Assembly: GCA_023388495.1 (NCBI GenBank)
Contig: JAEWGC010000039.1
Span: 1-64,000 of the forward strand
Reading direction: 5' to 3'
From: Bacillota bacterium
Lineage (GTDB): Bacteria; Bacillota; Clostridia; Tissierellales; Tissierellaceae
DNA: 64,000 nt
Part shown: positions 44,301 through 52,292 of the stretch, piece after piece
Position numbering within the stretch: position 1 is the first letter of the stretch
How the letters are laid out: each line of letters begins with the position of its first letter
Position numbers and translations under genes: made by a program
Notes under the pieces: model-generated
Databases searched by the model: none
What the model saw: the letters and a program-made list of their open reading frames with translations, nothing else
Told to the model about the DNA's origin: nothing

Positions 44301-45406
44301 CAGTAGGTAGATCCTTTAGTAAATTTAAGTGGTCTGAACTCTCTAATGAAGTGTACTTTATAATCAATGATGCACCAACAGGAGGTTTTAATTTAAATAA
44401 AAACCCTGCTAATTATGTTAGGAATGAAGAGATAAAAATAACTGGCTTTGGAGATGATCCTAACATCGAAAGTGGAGATAGTATAAATTATAAATATTAC
44501 CTTAAGAAGTTGCCAAGTGGAAGTGAAACACTTATTTCTAGTGATAAGGATTTTACACATATTATTAATTCTTTAACGTCTGCACAAAGTAAAGATACCT
44601 ATCAAATAAGACAAGTTATTACAGATAGTTTAGGATTTACTGCACCAGAAGTTATAAAAATATTCACGATAAATAATCAGAAGCCTATAGTTGAAATAAT
44701 AGAGCCTTCTAGTTCTAATAGTAATGATCCAACACTGATTTCAGAAGTGGATTTAAAGCCTACAATAAGATGGGATTATACAGATTTAGACGGTGATAAT
44801 CAGAAGAAGTATAAAGTAACTATATATAATGGGCTGACTAATAATATAGTTGTGAGTTCAGGAGAGATTACATCTGCAAATAAATACTGGACAGTATCAA
44901 GTCCACTTGTAGAGGATAAACTATACTCCGTTATTGTCGAAGTTTACGATGGCCATGAATGGAGTATCTCTGAAAGGAAATATTTCAAAGTATTTTCCCT
45001 AAAAATATCAGGGCATTTACTACCTAATCCAGCTATGGCAGGAGATAAGATTTATTTCTATATAACTACTGAAGGATATGCAGATAAGATAGAAATCGTA
45101 GTTCCAAGTGACCTTATTGCAATGGATAATAGGGTGTCTATGGGATATCCAGCAGTTACTTATCCGTCAATGTTCTTTAATGTTGATAAAAACATAATGA
45201 AGAAAGAAGACATTCTAGAGTATATTGTATGGGTAAGTACAGAGGATACTTTAGGAAAAAACAATGTCAGGTTAAGACAGCCATATAAATTTATAGTAAG
45301 AGCATATAAGGGTACAGTTACAAGAGAAATTGAATTGGAGCTTGATGTTAGAGGTTCGATATTTGAACTATTAAAGCCTGGTATTAAAAACAAGAATGGA
45401 AAATAA
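41315..45406 (+). CDS. Giant secreted PKD/Ig-repeat protein (1363 aa)
   Basis: A signal peptide (about residues 1-32, ending K-V-E-A) is followed by an N-terminal domain of about 300 residues rich in Tyr and Trp. A series of PKD or cadherin-like beta domains comes next: segments such as V-R-D-P-D-N-D-T-L, T-D-S-K-G-A-K-S, Y-T-S-S-D-T-D-A-D-T-G-D and W-D-Y-T-D-L-D-G-D recur, with the Asp-rich turns typical of calcium-binding folds. No sortase or SLH anchor is seen. Such proteins often make long adhesive stalks. Third gene of the surface unit. Confidence 0.7.
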   Translation: MKDHIKINIRRIMIFLLILIQIFISDINKVEAYPYDAGYDYYQYPRLIDNTGKTHYFTIITEGRYGNEHYLKTSIYNEDGTLYNEKRYDYAPLPPLGQDYARPLAVVPNNDLSKVRVYFGVSSATNPAYNTDALVYMDFIWSDWRYIPAPVDPNEHYWSRQIFGKMGHEWTHSDVYHKLGVTPNGIVYVQRTGWNNDVFGDWIHIKGRITQAGYQNINWTTDKWYGYRHFSTNGQYAYERIDKNQYRRINRSGVAEIIEGDMYLDLYKANILDLEYYEKTGNPIYFNSKHNLVGKIRDMYFNWNSSGNSYIPKNVSPENLKITNPLSNSIYTKEGTSTINIVGSVRDPDNDTLTVTAELAGVTKSTTLTNTSVSSGAAFNFTFDVAIDDIPEGTHTIKVSVTDGKIRIPITATRNIQVQARVKHNGFVLVNSPLYYKLVYQDEESDPKHQEQFRYVHDPNYFKNSLGVIPDSNTWRNTVYNNLSLPGHYKVTSKAKDNPKNISTFDEYKMWSNESLSEINLYVHRKPVAVFKASINNLGNLTITDVDKSYDLDHQGETNNGIIARQWRWRKVEDVTWTTSNNPPTSFPPGQEYILGLRVRDKDGENGVGVWSDYTDITIGTGTLAPLNALFTLNPSVVSHNPSKTITVANLSSGAITRYEWIIRKAGVQQGSIISTSVPTSAQLKAYGIGQYTLQLRVGDATRWSEPYTLPYEIINNPPIAKFEAPEVVYRDTNISLVNKTAADLDGDPITYLWKLKQPSGTEYNISTSQNPVFKVQSFLSSYAINPVSAISKNWEIKLIATDSKGAKSEFTKDLEVINNVPEAKINGPISVNQYTTHNYTSSDTDADTGDNPLAIFIWKHIRSDGSHETYTSKDITVTFNEYGEHTIEHYVIDKIGDKSNIATLNVEVEENQAPKMVITSPSGTPGKPTVIPGDPLMKWTYSDPENDLQEKYSFDFYYADDDILVKSPTNDDSTGNIREYQVPQNTFERFRTIKAVGRSFSKFKWSELSNEVYFIINDAPTGGFNLNKNPANYVRNEEIKITGFGDDPNIESGDSINYKYYLKKLPSGSETLISSDKDFTHIINSLTSAQSKDTYQIRQVITDSLGFTAPEVIKIFTINNQKPIVEIIEPSSSNSNDPTLISEVDLKPTIRWDYTDLDGDNQKKYKVTIYNGLTNNIVVSSGEITSANKYWTVSSPLVEDKLYSVIVEVYDGHEWSISERKYFKVFSLKISGHLLPNPAMAGDKIYFYITTEGYADKIEIVVPSDLIAMDNRVSMGYPAVTYPSMFFNVDKNIMKKEDILEYIVWVSTEDTLGKNNVRLRQPYKFIVRAYKGTVTREIELELDVRGSIFELLKPGIKNKNGK

Positions 45407-45420
45407 GATAGTATAAGTAT

Positions 45421-45450
45421 AATGCCTCTTGGATATCAAGAGGCATTATG
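45421..45450 (+). terminator. Terminator after the surface-protein genes
   Basis: AATGCCTCTTG (45421-45431) and CAAGAGGCATT (45437-45447), perfect 11-bp stem with a 5-base loop. It has no clear T run and lies just before the next gene, so it may instead set the level of readthrough. Confidence 0.6.
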
Positions 45451-45471
45451 TATTTCTTGGGAGGGATAGCA

Positions 45472-46131
45472 TTGAAGAAATTACTTGGATTCTGTGAAAA
45501 AATATTTACCACATCTAAATGGTTAGTCAAGGTTAAATTGAAATCAGAGAAGGTGATTACACATTGGTTTACTGATAAAGATCAAGCTGATGAATTTGTA
45601 GAGTGGATTCTTGATTATGGTAAAGGAAGAACAATACAAAATATTGAGACTGATGACTGTGTTATAAGACTTAATCGAGATGAAGTGGAAACTGTCAGTA
45701 TGAAGGGATACTCCTTATTTCAAACAGAATTTATTGTTCCTATAAAGTCTTTTTTGAAGCAAGAAACATCCTTGAATATATCTTTTAATAATGCTATAGC
45801 CATATTTTTAATCTGCATTATTATTAACTTTCTAGTGTCTTATAATCTAGAAGTCTTTTTACTTCAAGAAACAGAAATTTTTAATTTTCTTAATCAAGAA
45901 GTATTTGAACCAGCTTTGATTTCTTTTAAAGTTCTAATGATTCCAGTGTTTATATTAATAATATCTGCTGGTCTTATTAAACTCAAAAAAGCAATAAATA
46001 ACTATTATTCTGGCCTTCTGATTTATAGTAGAGGGTCTATATTTGAGACTTTATTACTCATATTTAGTTTGCCACTTATAATTAAATTAATTTTGGAAGT
46101 ATTATTTAATATATGTTTTTCTTTTCAATAA
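45472..46131 (+). CDS. Membrane protein with three C-terminal helices (219 aa), unknown
   Basis: Start taken as TTG 45472 after GGGAGGGATAGCA. The first 100 residues are soluble (F-T-D-K-D-Q-A-D-E-F-V-E-W). Three hydrophobic segments follow at about 105-128, 145-170 and 188-210. No family recognised. It lies between the surface-protein genes and ssb. Confidence 0.55.
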   Translation: MKKLLGFCEKIFTTSKWLVKVKLKSEKVITHWFTDKDQADEFVEWILDYGKGRTIQNIETDDCVIRLNRDEVETVSMKGYSLFQTEFIVPIKSFLKQETSLNISFNNAIAIFLICIIINFLVSYNLEVFLLQETEIFNFLNQEVFEPALISFKVLMIPVFILIISAGLIKLKKAINNYYSGLLIYSRGSIFETLLLIFSLPLIIKLILEVLFNICFSFQ

Positions 46132-46154
46132 CCAATATAAAAGGAGGATTTATA

Positions 46155-46496
46155 ATGAACAAAATTATGTTATTAGGAAGGTTAGTTAAAGATGTAGAGC
46201 TAAGGTATACTCCAGCAGATGAACCAAAAGAATCAGTAGCTATAGCTAAATATACCTTAGCAGTAAATAGGCCATATAAAAGAGAGGGAGAACAGGAAGC
46301 AGATTTTATTCCAGTAATAGTATTTGGAAGAATGGCAGAGTTTGCAGAAAAATATTTTAAGAAAGGGCAGCAGGTTTGTGTAGTAGGAAGACTACAGATC
46401 AGACACTATGATGATGAAAATGAGAATAGACATTATTTTACAGAAGTAATAGCTGAAGAGCAACATTTTGCAGATAGTAAAAAAGAAATATCTTAG
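46155..46496 (+). CDS. ssb: Single-stranded DNA-binding protein, short form (113 aa)
   Basis: OB-fold SSB: M-L-L-G-R-L-V-K-D-V-E-L-R-Y-T at the start, then F-I-P-V-I-V-F-G and Y-F-K-K-G-Q-Q-V-C-V-V-G-R. It protects transferred single strands. The protein ends right after the OB fold (K-K-E-I-S) and lacks the acidic D-D-D-I-P-F-type tip that recruits partners in chromosomal SSBs. Start at ATG 46155 after AAAGGAGGATTTATA. Confidence 0.9.
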   Translation: MNKIMLLGRLVKDVELRYTPADEPKESVAIAKYTLAVNRPYKREGEQEADFIPVIVFGRMAEFAEKYFKKGQQVCVVGRLQIRHYDDENENRHYFTEVIAEEQHFADSKKEIS

Positions 46497-46561
46497 GATA
46501 AAAATAGTAATAGATTAAGAAAACCGCTTACTCTATAACTATTTTTTAGTTTATAAACCAT

Positions 46562-46606
46562 AAGCAAGTCTAAAAGAAAACCACTTTAAGACTTGCTTTT
46601 TCTTTT
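46562..46606 (+). terminator. Terminator after ssb
   Basis: AAGCAAGTCT (46562-46571) and AGACTTGCTT (46589-46598) followed by T5. Confidence 0.8.
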
Positions 46607-46664
46607 CAATACCAGATATAGGGATATTGAAAAAGAAATAAAAAAAGAAGGAGGCATTTGATAA

Positions 46665-47360
46665 ATGATAGTTCCAATTATAATCTTAATATTAACTTTA
46701 GTAGGAGGTGGGGCTACACTTTTTCTTATGAATAGAAGTTCAAAGAAAAGAGAAGAAGAAATTAATAAAAATTTAGAAACAGCTCAGGAATTTATGAATG
46801 TTTTAGATATTAAAGGTAATTTTCTATATTCAAAAGATAAATATATCTTTGCTTATATTAGGATAAACCCAATATCTATAGACCTTATTAGTAAAAGAGA
46901 AAGAAAAAACTTATGTGATATTTTAACTTCTCAACTATCATCAGAACAAAATAAATTTAGATTTTTAGCAGTATCTAGACCAATAGATATTACTCCACTG
47001 ATAAATAATTATTCAAACATAATGTTGAATAGTGATAATCCAAAGCAAAAAGAACTTCTTAGACATGAAATGCTAGTCATGTCTAGTTATGCAATGAGTG
47101 GAGATGTTGTAGAAAGACAGTTTTATATAAGACTTTTTGAAAAATATGAAGAAGGTATAGAGAAAGATTTACTTAAAAGAGCTAATGAGTTTGCTACAAA
47201 ATTTGAAAATAGTAAAGTGTCCTGTGAAGTGTTGAAGGAACAAGGAATAATCAGATTATGCAATTTGATTAATAATCCTGCTTATTCACATATAGAGGAT
47301 ACAGAATATGAAGCAGCTATTCCATTTATTATGGGAATTGAGGAGGTAAGTCATGGCTAA
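46665..47360 (+). CDS. Membrane-anchored N-terminal part of a split VirB4 (231 aa)
   Basis: One N-terminal membrane helix (about residues 2-24), then a soluble part with N-F-L-Y-S-K-D-K-Y-I-F-A-Y-I-R-I, which resembles the N-terminal domain of clostridial VirB4/TraE proteins. It has no P-loop. The following ATPase gene overlaps its last 8 bases and has a perfect GAGGAGGTAAGTC site, so the pair is made as two chains. This mirrors the split virD4. Confidence 0.65.
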   Translation: MIVPIIILILTLVGGGATLFLMNRSSKKREEEINKNLETAQEFMNVLDIKGNFLYSKDKYIFAYIRINPISIDLISKRERKNLCDILTSQLSSEQNKFRFLAVSRPIDITPLINNYSNIMLNSDNPKQKELLRHEMLVMSSYAMSGDVVERQFYIRLFEKYEEGIEKDLLKRANEFATKFENSKVSCEVLKEQGIIRLCNLINNPAYSHIEDTEYEAAIPFIMGIEEVSHG

Positions 47361-49176
47361 GAAAAAAGAAGCATCACCAATAAATAATGCACTATTAAAT
47401 ATGATTACTCCTATAGGGCTTAAATTTAAAAAGAACACGCTAGATATAGGAGAAAGTACAGCTAGAGCCTATGGAGTTATAAGATATCCTCAAAATGCAG
47501 AATATGGTTGGCTGTCAAAGCTTACTAATATACCAAGTACCATTGTATCAATAGGATTTACACCTATAGATAATGGTACTTTTTTAAATACCCTTTCAAA
47601 CAAGATAAAACAAGAAAGAGGTATAGCAGACAGTGCAAAAGATCCTCTTGTTGCATTGAGAGCAGAAAGAACAGCCCTTCATGCTGAAAAAACCATGATG
47701 AATATAGATGGGAAAGAGGAAACTGTAGGTTTGCTTAGTACAGTAATAATGCCTTTATCAAGAGATGAAGAGGGATTTAGTAAACTATGTAAAAAGGTAG
47801 AAAATATTGCTACTCTTTCAAAATGTAAGCTAAGAACCTTATCAAATTTACAAAAGGAAGGATTTAAACAAATATCTCCTTTCTACACTGATGATGAGGA
47901 TGTTGAAGAAATTACCCAAAGAATTGTACCATTATCTACTTTTATGGGAGGATTTCCTTTTGCAAGTTCTGGATTTAATGATGGATCAGGATATTATTTT
48001 GCAAAAGACAGTAGTGGAGGTTTGATTGTCGTTGACCCCTGGAAACGTGGAGGAGATAGAACCAATAGCTTTTTTGTAATAACTGGAGTACCAGGAGTAG
48101 GAAAGTCTACTAAAGTAAAGGATATAATTCTTTCTGAATATATGATGGGAACGAAGATTATAATTATAGATCCCCATGGAGAGTATATAGAACTTTGTCA
48201 CAATTTAAATGGTGATTGGATAAATGCAGCAGGGGGGTCTAAGGGAAAAATAAATCCACTTCAGATAAGGTATTCACCAAGAGATGAAGATGGTGAGGAA
48301 GAAAAGTTATATCAGGATGATGGCAATGGTATGGGAGATATGGCCTTATACATTAAAAACCTAGAAATATTCTTTAAGCTATATATCCCTTCTCTTACAG
48401 ACCGACTGATAGCTATCCTGAAATCAGAGTTAATCGAGTTATACAACAATTTTAAAATATATTGGGATACAGATATATCACAAATATCCAATACTGACTT
48501 TCCAATAATGGAGGATTTATATAAGCAAGTAGATGAAAAATCTAAGAATAAAGATAATCCATATAAAAAGGATTATGAAGATTTGGGGCTACTACTAAGA
48601 GATATTGCAATGGGTAGTGACTCTTTTTTATGGAATGGACACACATCAATACAGGCAAATTCCAGATGTGTATGCATTGATACAAAAGATTTACAAAATA
48701 CAGCAGACAATGTAATAAGTACTCAATATTTTAATCTTCTTCAATGGGCTTGGGAAGAGATAATTAAAGATCCCAATGAACGTGTAATGCTATTTTGTGA
48801 TGAATCATATTTAATGATAGATCCTAGAGTGCCTCAATCATTAATATTCCTTAGAAACCTCATAAGGGGTGCTAGAAAGTATGAAGGAGGTGGAGCAATA
48901 ATATCCCATACTGTAGGAGATTTCCTAGATCCTGCAATTAAAAGGTATGGACAAACTATTTTAGACTTACCAGCTTTTAAAATTCTAATGGGAACAGATG
49001 GTAAAAACCTTCAAGAAACTAAAGAGTTATATGATTTAACTGAAGCTGAAGAAGAACTTTTAGCTTCTAAGCAAAGAGGAAGATCATTATTGATGATAGG
49101 GTCAAAAAGATTAAGAGTAAATTTTGAAATTGCAGACTACAAATTTAGGTATATGGGCGAAGCTGGTGGAAGATAA
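47353..49176 (+). CDS. virB4: VirB4-type conjugation ATPase (607 aa)
   Basis: Powers substrate transfer and pilus-like assembly. Walker A is G-V-P-G-V-G-K-S-T-K (about residues 242-251), D-P-H-G-E-Y follows, and Walker B is V-M-L-F-C-D-E-S-Y (about 474-482). C-terminal motifs G-A-R-K-Y-E-G-G and Q-E-T match VirB4. It lies 21 kb from virD4. ATG 47353 overlaps the preceding gene. Confidence 0.9.
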   Translation: MAKKKEASPINNALLNMITPIGLKFKKNTLDIGESTARAYGVIRYPQNAEYGWLSKLTNIPSTIVSIGFTPIDNGTFLNTLSNKIKQERGIADSAKDPLVALRAERTALHAEKTMMNIDGKEETVGLLSTVIMPLSRDEEGFSKLCKKVENIATLSKCKLRTLSNLQKEGFKQISPFYTDDEDVEEITQRIVPLSTFMGGFPFASSGFNDGSGYYFAKDSSGGLIVVDPWKRGGDRTNSFFVITGVPGVGKSTKVKDIILSEYMMGTKIIIIDPHGEYIELCHNLNGDWINAAGGSKGKINPLQIRYSPRDEDGEEEKLYQDDGNGMGDMALYIKNLEIFFKLYIPSLTDRLIAILKSELIELYNNFKIYWDTDISQISNTDFPIMEDLYKQVDEKSKNKDNPYKKDYEDLGLLLRDIAMGSDSFLWNGHTSIQANSRCVCIDTKDLQNTADNVISTQYFNLLQWAWEEIIKDPNERVMLFCDESYLMIDPRVPQSLIFLRNLIRGARKYEGGGAIISHTVGDFLDPAIKRYGQTILDLPAFKILMGTDGKNLQETKELYDLTEAEEELLASKQRGRSLLMIGSKRLRVNFEIADYKFRYMGEAGGR

Positions 49177-49198
49177 AAAAGAAAGGACTGATATTATT

Positions 49199-50458
49199 AT
49201 GAAAGAAAAGAAAAGCTTTGTAGAAATAATAAAGAGAGTTTTACTGTATTTTGACAATAAGTACGATATGCTCCAAAAGGATGAGATCATTCAAGGGGAA
49301 AACAAAAACCTTGATACATCCTATTATAAAAGATCTGATTTTCATTGGGAGCAGATGAGAGAAATAAGATTAGGTTTAGAAAAAGGTTTAGATGTAAGTA
49401 GTTATGCAAAGAAAGAATTTAATATTGAGCAGATGGAAGAGATTAGACTAGGACTTGAAAAAGGGCTTGATGTATCGTATTACAACAAGCCCAATTTTGA
49501 TTGGAAACAGATGAGAGAAATTAGATTAGGTTTAGATAAAGGATTGGATGTAAGTGCTTACGCTAAAGAGGAATTAAGTATAGAGCAGATGGAAGAGATT
49601 AAATTAGGGCTTGAAAAAGGATTAGATGTATCTTACTATAACAGGCCTAATTTTACCTGGGAGCAAATGAGAGAAATAAGGATAAGTCTTCAAAGAGGAC
49701 TAGATGTTTCTACTTATGCTAAGGATAGCTTGAGTGTAGAACAGATGGAAAAGATGAGGATAAAGTTGCAAAAGGAGAATCCTACAGCAAATATAATAAA
49801 TAAGGTTGAAAAAACACCTATAAAGAAAAGAGAGCAAGAAGTTAAAAAGGAACAGACCAATAATAAGCAAGTTCCTGTAGAGGGTGTAGAAGATAAAGAG
49901 AATACAAAAGACAAGGACTTTAAGTTTTCTAGATACGATGCAAATGTAATTTTTCCTGTAGTAAAAAGAACTCAAACAAAAGAAGGTATCGAAGAAAGAT
50001 TATCTCAGATATACCATGATAAAAATGAAGCATCAAGACAAATTAATATTTTTAAAGGGAGGATAAATAAATTAGTTAATCATGGATATATGGAAGAGCA
50101 TAATGGTAAATATGATATTACAATGAAAGGAGTTAAGGCAGCTAAAGAAGTAAATACTGAATTTGAATTTACGTCTTATGATGCTAATGAAGTCTTTGGA
50201 TATATTAATAATGCAAATGGTTTCTTAAGCTTAGATAATCTTCGTAACCAACTGGAGAAAAAATATACTAATTATGAGGATGTAGAAAAGCAATTCACAT
50301 ATATTAAGAATCGTTTAGAAAATAATTTTGATTGTGGTTACGTGACTAAGAATGATAAAGGGGCTTATTCTATATCAGAAATAGGGGTAATGAAAGCTGA
50401 AGAGATTAATAGTTCCTTAGAAGTACACCAAGAAATTCAAGAAGAAATAGAATTTTAA
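49199..50458 (+). CDS. Tandem-repeat protein (419 aa) with acidic end
   Basis: Residues 45-205 hold six repeats of about 26 residues of the form E-Q-M-R/E-E-I-R-L-G-L-E-K-G-L-D-V-S. Odd repeats continue Y-A-K-x-x-F, even repeats Y-Y-N-x-P-N-F, so the true unit is a 52-residue pair. Such E-I-R-L-G-L repeats occur in proteins of several Firmicutes elements; their function is unknown. After a Lys-rich linker, two related domains follow (S-R-Y-D-A-N-V-I-F and T-S-Y-D-A-N-E-V-F). Start at ATG 49199 (GAAAGGA upstream). It ends Q-E-I-Q-E-E-I-E-F, a possible weak version of the shared tail. Confidence 0.65.
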   Translation: MKEKKSFVEIIKRVLLYFDNKYDMLQKDEIIQGENKNLDTSYYKRSDFHWEQMREIRLGLEKGLDVSSYAKKEFNIEQMEEIRLGLEKGLDVSYYNKPNFDWKQMREIRLGLDKGLDVSAYAKEELSIEQMEEIKLGLEKGLDVSYYNRPNFTWEQMREIRISLQRGLDVSTYAKDSLSVEQMEKMRIKLQKENPTANIINKVEKTPIKKREQEVKKEQTNNKQVPVEGVEDKENTKDKDFKFSRYDANVIFPVVKRTQTKEGIEERLSQIYHDKNEASRQINIFKGRINKLVNHGYMEEHNGKYDITMKGVKAAKEVNTEFEFTSYDANEVFGYINNANGFLSLDNLRNQLEKKYTNYEDVEKQFTYIKNRLENNFDCGYVTKNDKGAYSISEIGVMKAEEINSSLEVHQEIQEEIEF

Positions 50459-50481
50459 TCTAAAGAAGGGAGACTTGCACT

Positions 50482-50763
50482 ATGAGTAAAGAATTATTTT
50501 TTATATGGGTTTATTTTTTCTGTGGAGCTGGTGGAGCATTATGGATGATAAGACTTTCAGAAACAATGTTTGGAAAGGCTTTTCATATGCTTAGAAAGAC
50601 TATTGAAGTTGATAATGTAGCTTTAAAGTCCATTAAGGATGAAAACAAGAACTTAGAAAATGGAAATATAAAGCTTCAGGAGAAATATGAGGAATTAGAA
50701 AATAAGCGTCTACAACTAGAAGATATATATTTCGAAAGAATAATAGGTGAGGGGGCAAGATAA
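50482..50763 (+). CDS. Membrane-anchored coiled-coil protein (93 aa)
   Basis: N-terminal hydrophobic segment (about residues 5-25), then a helical, charged region with heptads (L-E-N-G-N-I-K-L-Q-E-K-Y-E-E-L-E-N). GAAGGGAGAC before the ATG. A similarly built protein follows after 3 bases. No family recognised. Confidence 0.55.
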   Translation: MSKELFFIWVYFFCGAGGALWMIRLSETMFGKAFHMLRKTIEVDNVALKSIKDENKNLENGNIKLQEKYEELENKRLQLEDIYFERIIGEGAR

Positions 50764-50766
50764 AAT

Positions 50767-51033
50767 ATGCTAAAAGTTTTACAGGATGGATTATTATTAA
50801 TTGGAGGATATATTTTTATATTAATCATACTTGGAGGATGGTACTTTTCAACTAACTTTATTAGGTTGTATAAAGAAGATGATAAAACTACAATGGCCAT
50901 CAAAGAATGGAAAGACATTCAGATTAAAAATAATGAATTAAAGAAGGAGAGGGAAATTTTAGAAATAGAAAATCAAAAACTTGAAAGGGTAAATAAAGAT
51001 ATTCTTGAAGAGATTAAATTTCAAAATCAATAG
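50767..51033 (+). CDS. Second membrane-anchored coiled-coil protein (88 aa)
   Basis: Hydrophobic segment at about residues 8-30 (L-L-L-I-G-G-Y-I-F-I-L-I-I-L-G-G-W), then coiled coil to the end (E-R-E-I-L-E-I-E-N-Q-K-L-E-R). Same layout as the gene before it, with which it may pair. Terminator-like hairpin follows. Confidence 0.55.
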   Translation: MLKVLQDGLLLIGGYIFILIILGGWYFSTNFIRLYKEDDKTTMAIKEWKDIQIKNNELKKEREILEIENQKLERVNKDILEEIKFQNQ

Positions 51034-51058
51034 AAATAATTTTTAGGTTTAAATATAA

Positions 51059-51114
51059 AAGGCTCTTAAAATCAAATGTAGTGTAGATATACAAATAGAT
51101 TTTAAGAGCCTTAA
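51059..51114 (+). terminator. Long-stem terminator
   Basis: GGCTCTTAAAATC (51061-51073) and GATTTTAAGAGCC (51098-51110), perfect 13-bp stem with a 24-base loop, then a short T/A tail. Confidence 0.65.
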
Positions 51115-51150
51115 ATTTGATTTTAGAGCTTTGTTTTAAGGAGGGTATAG

Positions 51151-51237
51151 ATGAATACTAAAAAAGGATTTTTAGAGATGTTTTTTTGGTTAATGGCATT
51201 TATAATCGCAATGATATTGTTCTTCATGAACAGATAG
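51151..51237 (+). CDS. 28-aa single-helix membrane protein
   Basis: M-N-T-K-K-G-F, then about 18 hydrophobic residues including F-F-W-L-M-A-F-I-I-A-M-I-L, ending M-N-R. Strong AAGGAGGGTATAG before ATG 51151, and the next gene begins 12 bases after its stop. Too short for most gene finders. Possibly a small subunit of the transfer channel. Confidence 0.6.
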   Translation: MNTKKGFLEMFFWLMAFIIAMILFFMNR

Positions 51238-51249
51238 GAGGTTAATAAG

Positions 51250-52236
51250 GTGTTACTTTATCTAGCAAGTGATGAAAATAAAGATGTACTTGATTTTTTA
51301 ATTGATAGAAGAATAATAATGAAAAAACTTGTGGGAGAAGTGTATTTTAAAAAATTTGTAATTCATGATATGAAAAATTTAGATCATTATTCTCATGTAG
51401 TGGTAGATTTAGAAGCTTTAAATGATAGTGAAGATGAGATTATAGAAGCAATCATAGCTTTTAAAATGATATATAATCCTAGAATAATTATTTTTGCTAA
51501 AGAAATCAATAATCTATTTCTTAGTAGGATTGTGAATGAAGCAAATATATATGATGTAATAACATCGAGTGATATGGATGAGATTAGGGCATCAATGGAA
51601 ATGTGTTTAGATCAGGAGGAAAAATTTAGGGATGAGATTAGAAAATATATAAAAAGACTTAATTTAAAATACTCATTTACTAAGAAAAATGTAAAGATTC
51701 TCGTAGCAGGAATAAAGAGCATCTTTGGGGCAACTAAAACTGCAATTAACCTAGCCACATTTTTAGCAGACATAGGAGCTAATGTATCTTATACAGAGGT
51801 AAATGGAAGTGGGTATCTTAATAAAATATCCAACTATTATGGGTTTAAAGATTCGCAGTATAGAGACATAGTATTTTTCGATAATGGAGATGTCCCCATA
51901 GATTTTAATTTCAATATAATTGACATAGGGTTATTGAAAGAGAAAAGCTTAAAAAACTTTAAGTCAGAAGAAATTGCTGAGGTAAGAATTCTTTGTGGAG
52001 CTACAAAAGAATCTGAACTAAATGATTTAATGAAGGTATTAGATGATGAAGGTCCAAAAATTGATGTTATTTTAAATTATGCTTCTGAAAAGGAAAGAAA
52101 TTTTGCTAGAAAGTCATTAAAAAATAAAAGCAATATATATTTTAGTGATGATTCCATTGCTTTGTTTGATACTAAAAATTCTCAATTTTATAGAGAAATA
52201 CTTAGTAAGTACATCATTGAAAATAAGAAAAATTAA
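51250..52236 (+). CDS. Second TadZ/CpaE-like protein with altered P-loop (328 aa)
   Basis: N-terminal receiver-like half (L-L-Y-L-A-S-D-E-N-K-D), then a MinD/ParA-like half. The P-loop position reads A-G-I-K-S-I-F-G-A-T-K-T-A-I-N-L-A, which keeps the fold pattern but not the canonical Gly/Lys spacing. E-V-N-G-S-G-Y takes the place of the D-x-D-P switch. It resembles the TadZ-like protein at 25671 in design. GTG start with GGAGGTTAATAAG. Probably a positioning protein for the second transfer block. Confidence 0.65.
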   Translation: MLLYLASDENKDVLDFLIDRRIIMKKLVGEVYFKKFVIHDMKNLDHYSHVVVDLEALNDSEDEIIEAIIAFKMIYNPRIIIFAKEINNLFLSRIVNEANIYDVITSSDMDEIRASMEMCLDQEEKFRDEIRKYIKRLNLKYSFTKKNVKILVAGIKSIFGATKTAINLATFLADIGANVSYTEVNGSGYLNKISNYYGFKDSQYRDIVFFDNGDVPIDFNFNIIDIGLLKEKSLKNFKSEEIAEVRILCGATKESELNDLMKVLDDEGPKIDVILNYASEKERNFARKSLKNKSNIYFSDDSIALFDTKNSQFYREILSKYIIENKKN

Positions 52237-52292
52237 GTTATTAAGGGTGATAAGATATCGCCCTATTATTATTTTAACAGGAGGTGCTTACT

